Assembly: GCF_025602895.1 (NCBI RefSeq) | Contig: NW_026516224.1 | Span: forward strand, 558,001 to 622,000 | Direction: 5' to 3' | Origin: Polychytrium aggregatum | Lineage: Eukaryota > Chytridiomycota > Chytridiomycetes > Polychytriales | Length of the DNA stretch: 64,000 nt | In this document: positions 43,100 through 53,621 of the stretch, piece after piece | Position numbering within the stretch: position 1 is the stretch's first letter | Layout: each line of letters begins with the position of its first letter | Translations under genes and position numbers: made by a program | The notes under the pieces: model-generated | Seen by the model: the letters and a program-made list of their open reading frames with translations, nothing else | What the model was told of the DNA's origin: nothing | Databases searched by the model: none

Positions 43100-44620
43100 T
43101 CAGGGCCACTTGCCGAGTTTCGTGAGTTGATTGATGGCATCTTGCCACCTCTGGCCGGCGGACTTGCGGTACCAGAAAATGGCGGTGTCGATATTCTCGG
43201 GAACACCTTCGCCATTCTGGTAACAGTGGCCGAGATAATTTTGACCGTATCGATTTCCTTGCACGGCCGACTTGCGAAACCACTCGACTGCCTTGGTTTC
43301 GTCCTTGGCGACTCCGTATCCATAGTAGTAACAATAACCAACCATATACTGCCCATATGAGTTGCCTTGGTCGACCGACTTGCTGAACCACTCGAATGCC
43401 TTCTTGTAGTTCCCCGATACTCCTCCGCCACGGTAGTAGCACCATCCGATCCAATATTGGCTATCGCTGTGGCCGTCGTTGGCGAGTTGTTCAAAGATGA
43501 CGGCTGCATTCTTCCGGTTCTCGGTGGTTCCGAATCCATGGAACAGGCAAACGGCCATGAGATGCCTGCACAGCCAGTCACGGTTCGATTCCAGCTGACA
43601 CAACTGGAAGAACTTGCGGGATGTTGGTGAGTCGGATGAGACACGCCATCTGTACGGTGCCAGACACTCATCCTCTCCGAGTGGGAACTCATCCGATCTG
43701 TTATCTCGGATCATTTTGACGCCTTCCTGCTTGTCGAGCTGGGTACCCCGGCCGAGGTAGTGCATCCAGCCAAGCATGTGGGTGGCGATGGGTTTGATTA
43801 CTGAATCGGTGGACAGGTTGCTGACTTGCTGCCAGTGATTGAAGGCATCAGCGTCGCTCTGGTCGACACCGTGGCCGATGAGCGAGAACCAGGCCTGGAG
43901 GAATACGGTGTGGAGTCGGCCATCGTCGCTGCCTTGATCGGTAGCCTTGGAATACCACTCAATGGCTGCGTCGTAGTCCTGATCGACACCTTCGCCATTC
44001 TCATAACATCGACCGAGGGCGATTTGAGCATGAGGAACGCCGCCATCTGCAAAGCTGCGAAACATATCGACGGCTTTGGTATGGTCTTGGTCGACTCCGA
44101 GTCCGTTGCGATAACATTCCGCCAGGTGGAGCTGTGCCATTGGGTGACTTGTTTTGGCGGCATTCTTCAGATAGTGGAAGATTTCTTGTTGCATAGCTTT
44201 CCACTTGTTCCAATTCATTGACCGCTGACGAGCAAGTTCAGCCTGCAGGATTCTTGCCATGAAATACGACGCGGCAGCATTGCCCTTATCGGCTTGATCT
44301 TCGAGCCAGGATCGGTCGGCTGTGGCTTGATTCTTGCAATGCAGCGAGATGGCAATCTGGTCGCTTGGTGTGAGACCGATCCGCATCTGTCCATCTGGAT
44401 TGAGGAGCTCCATACTCTGGCACCAGGTGTTGAAGCGAGGCAGCTTGGAGCTCAGGAGAGAACGGACTCGTTTGCACACTCGGAGCAGGGTCTTGATGGT
44501 GTTCAGGTCGAGGGCAAGCTGGAAGCTGTCGTTGCAGCATATGATAGTGAAGATATCTGGGATGTGCTCGTCGATGGCAAGGTGAGCCATGTCAGTTGAA
44601 TGATGGACACTGGCAGCCAT
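43100..44620 (-). CDS. Sel1-like repeat protein, ~506 aa
   Basis: A single-exon minus-strand ORF. I take the ATG at 44620 (MAASVHHSTDMAHLAIDEHI); an in-frame ATG at 44740 would add a poorly conserved leader. Residues ~15-60 resemble an F-box-like helix set (HIPDIFTIICCNDSFQLALD, LLRVCKRVRSLL). From ~105 on there are Sel1/TPR-type repeats with the A.YYLG..Y..G.GV..D..KA..W..KA pattern: AQLHLAECYRNGLGVDQDHT, AQIALGRCYENGEGVDQDYD, SQYWIGWCYYRGGGVSGNYK, GQYMVGYCYYYGYGVAKDET, GQNYLGHCYQNGEGVPENID. Such proteins are adaptors; an F-box would suggest ubiquitin-ligase substrate recognition, but that part is tentative. Confidence 0.82.
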   Translation of the reverse strand: MAASVHHSTDMAHLAIDEHIPDIFTIICCNDSFQLALDLNTIKTLLRVCKRVRSLLSSKLPRFNTWCQSMELLNPDGQMRIGLTPSDQIAISLHCKNQATADRSWLEDQADKGNAAASYFMARILQAELARQRSMNWNKWKAMQQEIFHYLKNAAKTSHPMAQLHLAECYRNGLGVDQDHTKAVDMFRSFADGGVPHAQIALGRCYENGEGVDQDYDAAIEWYSKATDQGSDDGRLHTVFLQAWFSLIGHGVDQSDADAFNHWQQVSNLSTDSVIKPIATHMLGWMHYLGRGTQLDKQEGVKMIRDNRSDEFPLGEDECLAPYRWRVSSDSPTSRKFFQLCQLESNRDWLCRHLMAVCLFHGFGTTENRKNAAVIFEQLANDGHSDSQYWIGWCYYRGGGVSGNYKKAFEWFSKSVDQGNSYGQYMVGYCYYYGYGVAKDETKAVEWFRKSAVQGNRYGQNYLGHCYQNGEGVPENIDTAIFWYRKSAGQRWQDAINQLTKLGKWP

Positions 44621-45119
44621 GATGCACGATGTGTGGATTGAGTGGATTGTGATGATGTCCAGATGATTTTCAGACGATGATGAGATGAGATGGAATGGGA
44701 CGAGATGGGTGGAATGGAACGAGAGTGGCACAGTCATCAAACCAGGAACATGGTTGGATCCATGGTTCGAGTGCCAGTCAATCGCTGCTTGTCATCAACA
44801 TTCCCACACATCCAGCACCCATTCATTACTGCCAGCGTTGGATATCAGTTGGTTTGGCAGCAACTCACCCACCGAGACTTACAGCGCCGTCATCCATCCA
44901 ACAACTGCCACTCAATCTCATCATCGGGACCCACAGATCCGATGCGAGGACAGAGATGGAATTGGCGATCGAGAAACAGGCACGGATGGGGTGTAGAGAT
45001 TGTCTGATGTACTCAGCCCGACTCAACTGATCTGGATAGTGGTGAATGAGTGAGTGAGTGACTGTCGACGACACCATTGCCTTGATGGACGAACAACAAC
45101 ACATGGATGATGCACACTG
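44621..45119. other. Intergenic between Sel1 gene and LINE fragment
   Basis: Promoter side of the Sel1 gene; includes a GAGATGGAATGGGACGAGATGGG-like purine-rich imperfect repeat at 44680-44720. The LINE homology begins abruptly near 45120. No gene. Confidence 0.5.
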
Positions 45120-46660
45120 CCGAACCCAGTCCAACTGCAGAAGGGACTGATCCAAGGCTCGGTCCTGAGCCCTCTGCTCTTCAGTGCCTTCGTTGACGAC
45201 CTCCCGAAACTCTTGAGGAGAGAGGGAGGAACGACCCTGACGACCACCCGCGGCATCAACATCCAGATCAACTCGCTGTGGTTTGCCGACGACGGCGCAC
45301 TGATCTGCAGGCCCAGGCAAGCACAGAGATTGCTCGACATCTGCGAACAGCACAGTATCGACAACAGATACAAGTTCTCGCCGCCCAAATGCGAGGTGAT
45401 CTTCTCCGAGGGCAATCCTGAACGAGCAACCGGCCTCCGACTCTACGGCCAGCCGCTGCCCATGGCAAAGGAGTTCAAGTACCTCGGAGCCACCTTCGAC
45501 GTCAACGGCCTCCAGATGGACCGACAGATCCAGAGGATGACGGCGACAGCCCAAGTAGTGGCCCAACGGATCGCAAAGCAAGGATACACCCTCGGCAACA
45601 TAACCGCCAGATCGCTGGTGCGGGTCTACAAGACCTTTGTCCGACCGACGATGGAGTATGCCCTGTCCCTCGATCTGCTCGAAGCCAAACAGGCCAAGAC
45701 GCTCAACCGAACCCAGATGCACTGCCTCACGGCGCTGTTCAAAGTGGTCCGAAACACATCGTGGGGAACCATGCACATCAACTGCGGGCTCATATCAATG
45801 TCGGGCCGCCTCAAACAGCTGGCGATTCAATACCGGGCTATCTGGGAGGACCGGAAAGACCAGGACGACAAGATGGTTTCGCTGGTGCTCCGATTCACCC
45901 GCGCGGACCCAGAGCGCAAGTCCATATTCCTGGGAGCAGCCATCTACGAAGACGACTACTGGAAGCGCCTCGAGCAAGTCAAGACCCGGCACCCCTGGGA
46001 ACAATGGGGTGGCTCTTTGCAGAAGGAATGGTTGAAGAACCTGGCCCACCTCTGAAAATGGCGATGCACCTCGAAGACGCCCGCAGTTTCGACCGGAAGA
46101 AGGAGCTGACGGCGGCCTGCTCGCCTCTGACGACCATGTCGGGCCTGTGGGCTGCCAAGAAATCCAAACTGGACCAATGGCTACACTGCACCGCGGCCCG
46201 ATGGAGACTCGGAAGCTTCCCTGGCCACCCGAAAGGCGGGAGGAGACACTGCAAGCAGTGCACGACAGACCCAAATGACCCGGTGATCCTCGACAGAACG
46301 CATGCTCAGGAATGTGCGGACCCAAACGGAAGCCTCCACGAGGTGGTCCAAGAGTACAATGCCCGACACCCAGAGTGGGAGGAACCGACCCACGACAGCG
46401 TGGGACCGATAGACAAGATCCTCGACCTCCTCAGCCATGTTGGATACGACAGAAGTGAGAGGATGGTGCGCTTCGTGAGAACTGACACAGATGTAGATGC
46501 TCTGTGGGGTACGATCTCACAAATCTTCATGAAGCTGACAAAAGACCTGGCTGGGTGGGCAGCACCTACCCATAGAGGATAGCACAGGGGAGGAGGCATG
46601 TAGCCGCCTTCCAGATAGCCCAGGGGAGGAGGCGTATAGCCACCTTCCAGAACGACACTT
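45120..46660 (+). mobile_element. 5'-truncated non-LTR retrotransposon (LINE) with broken reverse transcriptase
   Basis: Homology to the LINE at the right edge starts in mid-RT (LQKGLIQGSVLSPLLFSAF at ~45130). The catalytic SLWFADDGALIC box (YADD equivalent FADD) follows, then the thumb region. The RT frame stops at 46055 and continues, shifted, in another frame to 46582, where DARSFDRKKELTA and a CKQC...H...C zinc-finger-like motif (RHCKQCTTD, THAQEC) match the other copy. So it lacks its 5' half and has one frameshift: a dead copy. The 3' tail holds two copies of a ~40-bp GGGGAGGAGGC...CCACCTTCCAGA repeat (46587-46650). Confidence 0.85.
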
Positions 46661-46722
46661 TGCCGAGTATCAGTGATGCTGAGGGCAGGCGTACACAAAT
46701 AAAGGTGCGTTATAGAAATACT

Positions 46723-46742
46723 CCCCCCCCCACGCAGGGGGG
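46723..46742. repeat. C9-ACGCA-G6 hairpin after the LINE tail
   Basis: Nine C, five loop bases, six G: a perfect short inverted repeat about 70 bp past the last LINE-like sequence. Confidence 0.7.
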
Positions 46743-46919
46743 CTTTCATCATCAGTGGGTCCAAGGGCACCTCCCATCGATGGCACATTGTGCAAGTCGA
46801 TCGTCGCTCACGAAGATCAATCTTGTATTCAATACCGTGCTTCCCAAGCCGAAGTCGCCACCGATGGCTGGCGGCAACAACGGCGGTGACGATTCAATAG
46901 TTTCCCTTTGACAAATCAC

Positions 46920-47531
46920 TCAAAAACAACAACAACAATGATTCAAGACTTCGGTGTCCCATTTCTTCCTATGAGCTGTAGTTCTTCGCCCAAGGTTGCA
47001 AAGTTTACAGCACCACACTGTACCTTTGCAATGCTTCGCCATCCCAGCCAACTTCTCGGTTGCCCTCACCAAGAGCGAGCCGAAAAACGATCGTGAGAGC
47101 CTGATCATAAACCATCGGCGATCATGATCGCGTGGAGTCTCGTCTTGGAACGACAGTGAGTGGAGGTTTGTGCCGTGGCTTCCTCGGTCGACAGCAGAGG
47201 ACAGACAAGAGGTGGTTGTGACGATGCTCAGATTGACAGCAGATCCATTCGAGGGCAGCGGTATCTGAGATGTAATAGGCGAGGCACTTGGCGGAGTGAG
47301 TCCTGGGATCAGCTCACTGTTCACAATGGTATTGTATACAGTTTGAAGATCTATAGTATCGAGCATGGTGGGAGCGGTTGATGTGCGGATCAGGTCGACT
47401 GCCCTCACGAAGTTGACTTGGAGTGATTTTTCGATGCTGTATTCCTCGATGGTCTCCTCGTAGGTCAAGCTGCCGTTCCCGCCAGCTTGTTTTGTGCATT
47501 TGTGACCAGGGGTAGACTGGTGCAGGGACAT
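46920..47531 (-). CDS. Hypothetical protein, copy A of a duplicated unknown family
   Basis: A 203-aa open frame that I do not recognise. It shares an ordered set of motifs with the locus at 50469-51052: LIRTSTAPT, LQTVYNTIVNSELIP, SFQDETPRDHDRRW and MIRLSRSFFGSLLVRATEKL. The matching segments are coding on the same strand, which argues that this is real protein sequence and not chance. The N-terminus (HKCTKQAGG) and Cys-rich C-terminus (CCKLCNL, CCCCF) have no family match; the C-terminus may be non-coding. Intron structure is unknown. Confidence 0.45.
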   Translation of the reverse strand: MSLHQSTPGHKCTKQAGGNGSLTYEETIEEYSIEKSLQVNFVRAVDLIRTSTAPTMLDTIDLQTVYNTIVNSELIPGLTPPSASPITSQIPLPSNGSAVNLSIVTTTSCLSSAVDRGSHGTNLHSLSFQDETPRDHDRRWFMIRLSRSFFGSLLVRATEKLAGMAKHCKGTVWCCKLCNLGRRTTAHRKKWDTEVLNHCCCCF

Positions 47532-47908
47532 GGGTGAATTGGAGACGGTATTCGAAGATGGATGGTTTTAGGGATGTTGCGCATGTTGGTTAGGTGAGCG
47601 CTCACGGCGGCAATGGAGATTCTGGATCGGTTCAGGGGCAGGCTTTATCGTGGGTGCGAGGATATCGTTGTTCCGGCGTTGGAGACTTCACTTGAGTTCC
47701 GATGCCATCGAGATTGGTGAGAGGCCATGCTGATGCGTCCCCAACAATGCGGATCGTGCTCAGACATGGCGCCGTCTCGATCGAATCGGCAAAAGTGGCA
47801 GAGGCAGTGGAGCAGGGCTTGGCCTTCGACCGGTCTTCGGCCGATCATACTCAACAACTGCCTGGGACTCGATGGACCGGGCCAGTTTCTGAGTCACGGT
47901 GACATCGA
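47532..47908. other. Gap in accessory island
   Basis: No gene recognised between the unknown family copy A and the repeat-rich region to its right. Confidence 0.4.
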
Positions 47909-49195
47909 GTGGAACTGACCAGAGAGTCGACCGGGCTGTCAGGTCAGCCGCTTGAAGGTTGGAAAGGGTGCACCCAGCCCGCCGACCAGCCAGTTGACCA
48001 GCCCACCCGCCAGCCCGCCAACCAGCCCGCCAACCAGCCCGCCAGCATCCTTGACCAGCACGAATCAACATCACTATCGACTGACGAAACCAAGCGCGGC
48101 CTTTCCAAGGACAGAAACAAACAGTGTTGCTTGTTGGCCGGATCAAAAGTGCCCGCCATCGGACTTGGTTGTGATCCAAAATCGAGTTCGCTCGCTGACG
48201 AACCCCGGATCGTAATTGATCGGCGGGTATGGAACGCCCATTTTCTAAGCATCCTCTCGTTCACGCCCTGCCGATCGCTGTGGACCTTTTGGGTCTTTCT
48301 CGATATTCATCGTTCGCCTCGGGCAATGAAACAATCCCGTCACTCACTTTACACAACTCCTGATGAGCAACAAAGCTATGGTAAGCACCGGGTAACGGAG
48401 GCCTCTCGGGTTCGCGGTTGGAATCACAGTTCGATCTGCTCGTCCCAGTCGGAATCCTCAGACCAGCGGTTGAGCTATCATGACTCATCCATTGACCCGG
48501 GGCTACAAAATCATCGCTGCGGATTGGCTCACGTCATCGCACATGCAAACAGCCGCCAGAGTTTTGCTGGTGCCAAGCGGAGAGGGAAGCTGGCAAGTGG
48601 TGACAGGGACCGCGATTGTCGAGGGCGGGGGTGTAGCTTGGTTGACTATTGGAGGCCAGCAAACCCAATGGAGGCCGACCAGCATCTCGATTACCATCCG
48701 GGAGGAGGGCTGCTTCACGACGAACATCTTTCATCTGGTCATCTCGACGATGGCTTCGAGATAATATCTTCGATCAGGCAGGCTTCTCCTATCGTGCCCA
48801 AATCTCCTCGGACTCTTCTCCATCTTCATCGCTTGAATTCTGGCCAGCACCCATACCTAGTGACTAATTTCAATCACCCGCATCATGCCCCCCTCCGCCA
48901 GCCCGTATTCCGCTGTGTCCACGCTTTCGTGCGGACTATGCAGACTGAACACTGCCTCTGTGCACTCCGGTCAACCAATTTGTCCGGCTGCCGAGATGTC
49001 TGGGTCAACGGGACCAAGGCGGACGGCATACAAAAGTCGGGTATCCAAAGACTTTGCCTCAGCGGCCTTCATCACTGGTGGACAGCACGACTACGGATCG
49101 TTACGTCCATCGTACAAATCATTGTCCCAGCTCGCTTCTCGGCGAGGCCGCATCAAAGACCCTTGCCACGACGGTGTTGCCAAAAATCTCGGTAA
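47909..49195 (+). CDS. Low-confidence 428-codon open frame
   Basis: A long uninterrupted frame without recognised domains. It begins over a CCGCCAACCAGC-type tandem repeat (47973-48045; peptide PANQPANQPAS) and crosses repeat block A. The part from ~48460 on is Ser/His-rich. It could contain exons of a gene that ends with the C2H2 ORF at 49306-49785, which is in another frame and would need an intron. Equally it may be a chance frame; I list it so the stretch is not blank. Confidence 0.2.
   Translation: MELTRESTGLSGQPLEGWKGCTQPADQPVDQPTRQPANQPANQPASILDQHESTSLSTDETKRGLSKDRNKQCCLLAGSKVPAIGLGCDPKSSSLADEPRIVIDRRVWNAHFLSILSFTPCRSLWTFWVFLDIHRSPRAMKQSRHSLYTTPDEQQSYGKHRVTEASRVRGWNHSSICSSQSESSDQRLSYHDSSIDPGLQNHRCGLAHVIAHANSRQSFAGAKRRGKLASGDRDRDCRGRGCSLVDYWRPANPMEADQHLDYHPGGGLLHDEHLSSGHLDDGFEIISSIRQASPIVPKSPRTLLHLHRLNSGQHPYLVTNFNHPHHAPLRQPVFRCVHAFVRTMQTEHCLCALRSTNLSGCRDVWVNGTKADGIQKSGIQRLCLSGLHHWWTARLRIVTSIVQIIVPARFSARPHQRPLPRRCCQKSR
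48090..48340. repeat. Diverged repeat block, copy A
   Basis: Aligns by eye with 51530-51780: shared strings include TTGCCCGGATC/TTGGCCGGATC, GTGCCCGCC/TTGCCCGCC, GGTTGTGATCCAA and TCGCCTCGGG at matching spacing. A shorter trace occurs near 54390-54410 (complement of AGTCCGGCCAATAAACC). Confidence 0.55.
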
Positions 49196-49305
49196 GCTTG
49201 CGATCGTGGCTGATATGTGCCGGAGTGCATGCGTTGATCTAACACATGGGCAATTGATCCAGTTTCGCCACCAGTTACATCTGACACATTTCCTTCAACC
49301 GGGCT

Positions 49306-49785
49306 ATGAAAATCCAATATCTCCTCAACAAACCTGATGATGAGCCCATCGCAAAATCCTGGGTGCCTCCAGGCCAACGATGGCCGGTCATGGCTGCTTC
49401 CAGTGCACCAACATTACATGTGAATGACTCGAGGAGCCACCCTCACGAGTCGCAAGCATGTTCATCGCTGTTGGTAACATGCCCGCACCCACTAGCTCCA
49501 TTCTCAGCTGGATCGAACACCAAGCCGCATGAACGGAAGTTGTTCGCATGTCCTCACTGCTCAAGGAGCTTTGGTCGGAGACAAGAGCTCCGTCGACACT
49601 GTCGCTGCGTGCATGCGACAGAGACTCCGTGGGTGTGCCCTGCCTGTCAGAAGGGATTTGGGAGGATTGACGCCCTGAGGAGTCACCTTGCCACCAAGAA
49701 AGCACAGTCCGTGGGCTGCCGGTTCATTCTTGGTGATCTCTCTATCCCTCTCATCGTTTCCCTTTCAGCAGTAGCTGTGGTGTAA
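49306..49785 (+). CDS. C2H2 zinc-finger protein (C-terminal part)
   Basis: A 159-aa frame with a complete C2H2 finger, FACPHCSRSFGRRQELRRHC followed by RCVH (C-x2-C-x12-H-x4-H). Directly after a TE-PWV linker comes a second finger, CPACQKGFGRIDALRSHLAT, whose last ligand is not a spaced His; a Cys (VGC) nine residues on may substitute, as in some fungal finger pairs. The frame ends with a hydrophobic tail. It is probably the last exon of a DNA-binding regulator whose upstream exons I could not place. It lies between the two copies of the unknown gene family. Confidence 0.6.
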   Translation: MKIQYLLNKPDDEPIAKSWVPPGQRWPVMAASSAPTLHVNDSRSHPHESQACSSLLVTCPHPLAPFSAGSNTKPHERKLFACPHCSRSFGRRQELRRHCRCVHATETPWVCPACQKGFGRIDALRSHLATKKAQSVGCRFILGDLSIPLIVSLSAVAVV

Positions 49786-50468
49786 CTCAGGATGAGTGAG
49801 GGCTTGATGCTGCTGTCGAAAAGAATGGAGTATATTCCAACATACATTCTTTCACACTCAACTCCATCCCCCACATCCGACGGCTCAATCACATCCATTT
49901 CTCCTTCATCCCACTTTGTGCCCACACACGGCGATTATGAATCATCCAGTTCTTCGACATGAGACTTGCATCTTCCAAGTCTCCTTCTGCTTCCCCTCCT
50001 GGCGCCACCAAAACTACGAATGCGAACGGAGCAGATCCTGGTTTGGAACTGACCCGAATATCATTGGTTCAAAGGAGAGCATGAGTCCGCCAGCGAGGTT
50101 TTACCTTCACTCATTCGTATCGCTGGGAGACAAACTTCTGGCACCGACCAGGCACAAGAGAGCATCTGGACCATTTTTCGCTCTGGCCTGCGCTGTTTTC
50201 CGGCACGACTTGGTTGTAGCCTGACCAACTCGGCATCGAGGTGATGGCAATCATGTGTATTGTGGTATCAATGTATGTATCTTACATCTATTGGGATGTC
50301 CACTGGAAAAGGCTGCCAATATTGTCCAGGTGGAATCAACCTCTTGTCCTGGATAGCCTTCTGCATCAAAATGGGTTGTGTGAGCACAATGTCAGCGAGA
50401 ATACACCATGGCTAGACCGCACCCCGCCGTCTTCACATATGCTCCTAAGATGCCCACCTAGTTCGAGG
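49786..50468. other. Gap in accessory island, 0.7 kb
   Basis: No gene recognised. Open frames of 60-100 codons on both strands lack motifs. Confidence 0.4.
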
Positions 50469-51052
50469 TTACTCTTGAGCGAATGCTTGACCTATAGAGC
50501 CCTTTATCTTTGAGATGGCCTTGGCGAAGGCTCCCCACAGCTTGTTTGTCATCTCTATCACCTTTGCCAGAAGTGTTCCCATTCGCGATCTGGAAAGCTT
50601 GATCAGGAGCAATCTCTGGTTGCGATCAGAGAGACTCTCGTCCTCGAAAGAAAGCATGCGGGATCAACGCTGTGATCTTCATCATCAGGAATCGTTGAAA
50701 GGTAGGTGCTTGGGCAAGTGCTCAAGCTCGCCACAGATATTATTGAGGAGGACCGGCGTGAGGGAACATAATGGCCCGCAGTGACTCCGGACGAGGCGGA
50801 CGACAGGATGGTTCTTGCCGTGAGCCATGGAATCAGCTCGCTGTTCACGATGGTGTTGTAGGCTGTTTGGAGTTCGACGGGATCGTGTGTTGTGGGGGCG
50901 GTGGATGTGCGGATCATATCAAATGCCTCGATGTAGTTCTCCCGGAGCGACTCTTCAAGGTCAAGCTCCTCGCCGCTCTTGCCATGCGGCCGATCATGAT
51001 GGGAGTTACATCGACCACAGGTTTGGTGCTTCTGTCCCATGACGTAGTACAT
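50469..51052 (-). pseudogene. Unknown-family copy B, frameshifted
   Basis: Two minus-strand frames cover one homology to 46920-47531. The upstream frame (51052-50603) has SLRENYIEAFDMIRTSTAPT and LQTAYNTIVNSELIPWL. The downstream frame (50657-50469) has LSFEDESLSDRNQRLLLIKL and MGTLLAKVIE. The frames overlap at ~50650, so either a frameshift or an unrecognised intron separates them. An upstream QTCGRCNSHHDRPHG suggests a zinc-binding N-terminus absent or altered in copy A. Function unknown. Confidence 0.45.
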
Positions 51053-52018
51053 GCTTGTGTCAGAACGAGAGCTAGTTGAGAGTGACTAGCGGACACGGAC
51101 ACGAATGATTTTGAGATGCATAGCGACGGAGGTGGTGCTCGTTGAGGATCGCAATCGGGCGATCGAAAGGCGATCCACCGCCAGTTTTGTATCCGATGAT
51201 GAAAGGAGTTGCCACCAAGCACGAGACATATTCGTCAGAGCTTGAGTCCTTCATCTGGCAACCTGGGCTTGGCGGCTGAGGCCATGCCGAACTGGCCGAT
51301 GAGGGGGTGGGAAGCTGGCGGAGGATCATTGCGGGGTTGCTCCGCTGTCCTCACTATTTACTCTCAATCCACTGGCCCGGGTAAAATGCTGAGTCATATT
51401 GGCATGGGAAGGTCTGGCCAAACAATCATCAACTTTGATCACCACAACAGTTACTTGTGTTGGAAACAGAGCATCCAGCCCACAGCCCACCGTTCTTGCA
51501 ACATGAGTAAGTGTGTCTGGCAGGGGCCCGACGCTGGCCAAGTACACAACCAATAGCCAACGCAACAATGCTGTTTGTTGCCCGGATCGGTGGTTGCCCG
51601 CCAATTCACCTGGTTGTGATCCAAGTCCAAGTTTATCCGACAGGTCCTGTATCGAGCTGGGTGCCATATTTGCACACCCAAAGCATCCGCTAGACACATT
51701 CGTGCTGATTGCCCTGGGACTTTCGTGCTCATCACGATATGGATCAATCGCCTCGGGGAAAGCCGCATCCCCACCATTTGCAATCCACAGCGCCATACAC
51801 ACATCGCGAAATGGTGGGTATCAGACAACGCAGACGACTTGGGGCGCGGTGTGGCTGCTCATCCAGTTTGTCTGCTCGGGTGGGCTGTCTGTTCGATGGC
51901 TCGGGGATATTGTTCGTGTAGTCGCCTCGTGCTGTTGTCAGCAATATTGCATCGGCCTTCGTGCTCGCCACTCTCACGAGATAACCTTCATTGACTGAAT
52001 CACAACTTTCGCCGGCAG
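51053..52018. other. Gap holding repeat block copy B
   Basis: Contains the block at 51530-51780 and probably the 5' exons of the velvet gene, which I could not place. A minus frame at 51072-51329 has a protein-like stretch (VATPFIIGYKTGGGSPFDRP) without a family match. Confidence 0.4.
51530..51780. repeat. Diverged repeat block, copy B
   Basis: Partner of 48090-48340 (see there). It lies about 3.45 kb to the right, matching the ~3.5 kb offset between the two unknown-family copies. Confidence 0.55.
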
Positions 52019-53401
52019 CTGAGTGATCCCGTATATATCTTGACGATCGTCGATCAGCCCACGAGGGTTCGTCGCTCGGGGTTTGGCTCACGGCGTCACG
52101 GACGTCCGATCGATCCTGTTCCTGTCCTGCAGCTCCTCCGGCAGGAGCACGACGGAAGCTTAGTTTCAGAGCAAGTGTCATGACACCGCTGGCATTTGCA
52201 TTCCCATGAGCGAATGTCGCATTGATCGCTGGTTCGCTTGAATCAAGATTGCGTGTCGCTTGGCACACTTTCTCATTGATCCCTCCAAGCGCCGATGCTG
52301 ATGTTGATGCAATTCGCCGGTTTGTCCAGTTCCGCGCTTATGACCGAAGCCTCGAACTTTGTTGTTCGTGCTCGCCTCGTTTCTGCCGACGGCCAGGAAG
52401 ACAGGAGCTTTGTTGTTCCACCCTCACGACTCAAAGAGGCTGTTCCAGTACCGTTCGGACCACTCCGAACATTCCGACCACCTTCATCAGTGCCGGACAA
52501 TCCCAACCCGGCGATCGCCTTGGCCAACTCGACTCACATCCAGCACATAGATATTGCCAATCGAGCCGACACCATTGCGCCATACAACGGCGTCAAGCAA
52601 GGCGATGTAGAATCGCCGCCTGGATCGTCGATGGCCTTGGTGGCTCATTTGCATGAGCCCGATCCCAAGAAAGCGTTGAGCAGTGGCCACCGAACGGTTT
52701 TTGGCACCACAGAGTCCCCAAATCAACATCTCTCTCCGGGCTGGGCCGACAGCGAGTTGTATATGAGCAGATTGCTGCCATATGCTCAGCACTCACTCTT
52801 TGGTGCCCTGATTTCGCCAAGCATCTTCGCCAAAGGTGTCAATGGCACCGAAGCTGGGATCTACTTTGTGTTTGGAGCATTGTTCATTCGAGTCGAGGGG
52901 ACCTATCGACTCAATTTTGATTTGGTTGATCTGAGCGACGCTCGGTAAGCCGGACACGATGCATCGCCCGGTTCGACGCTGCTGGGGCGAAGCGATGGGA
53001 ATTGCGACGGATGTCATTGTGGCCAAGGCAATGGTCAAGGCTCAATCGCCCTGGTCATCGAACCGCTCAACATTGATTCAAGCTTGGACCACTCACACAG
53101 CTCTCATTCTCCTATGGTATGACTCAGACGGTCCCCAAGCAGCAGCTGCCGGATACTCGCGAGCATTCTGTCCACTCCGTTTGTGTCCCACGGATGGAAA
53201 GCCTTTCCGGGGATGGGCCGTGAGTTTATTCCTTCGACATCCACTCGGTTTGCTGGTGGACATTTGTGTCTGGCTGTATTTTGAACTGGTTCGTCAGTCG
53301 TCGACGACATACACTGGCTCACTGCCTTCCCGGATGGATTACCAGCTCATGTGCTCTGTGAGCTCACTTGGCCTGTGAGCTCATTTCCACTGCCTGCTTG
53401 A
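52019..53401 (+). CDS. Velvet-domain regulator (5' end unresolved)
   Basis: At least four exons. Exon 52019-~52174 follows a CAG acceptor and gives VYILTIVDQPTRVRRSGFGS and HGRPIDPVPVLQL, the velvet N-terminal signature. The exon ending at 52944 has NFVVRARLVSADGQEDRSFV, then a ~100-residue insert, then LFGALISPSIFAKGV and GIYFVFGALFIRVEGTYRLN. Exons 53128-53219 (ILASILSTPFVSHGWKAFPG) and 53298-53401 splice in phase to a TGA stop. Velvet proteins (VeA, VelB, VosA, VelC) are fungal DNA-binding regulators of development and secondary metabolism. The start codon lies upstream in exons I could not identify, and the junction between the first two exons is uncertain, so intactness is unproven. A fungal-specific domain, it supports the organism call. 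Confidence 0.72.
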
Positions 53402-53621
53402 TGGTTCGACCTCAACATCTGAAATGCTGGATACTATCATTCCATTCCATCCCCACATCTTGACCCAGAGCCTTCATCGACCCTCAGAGACTTGGTCAAA
53501 CAAGGAACAAAGGTCACCAGAAAACATAGTCCTGAGAAATCTAACTGCGAAATGAGTGCAGGGTGATTTGATATCTGGCTCGTTGAACGTGATGACCACG
53601 GTTCTGTGACTACAGTCGGTC

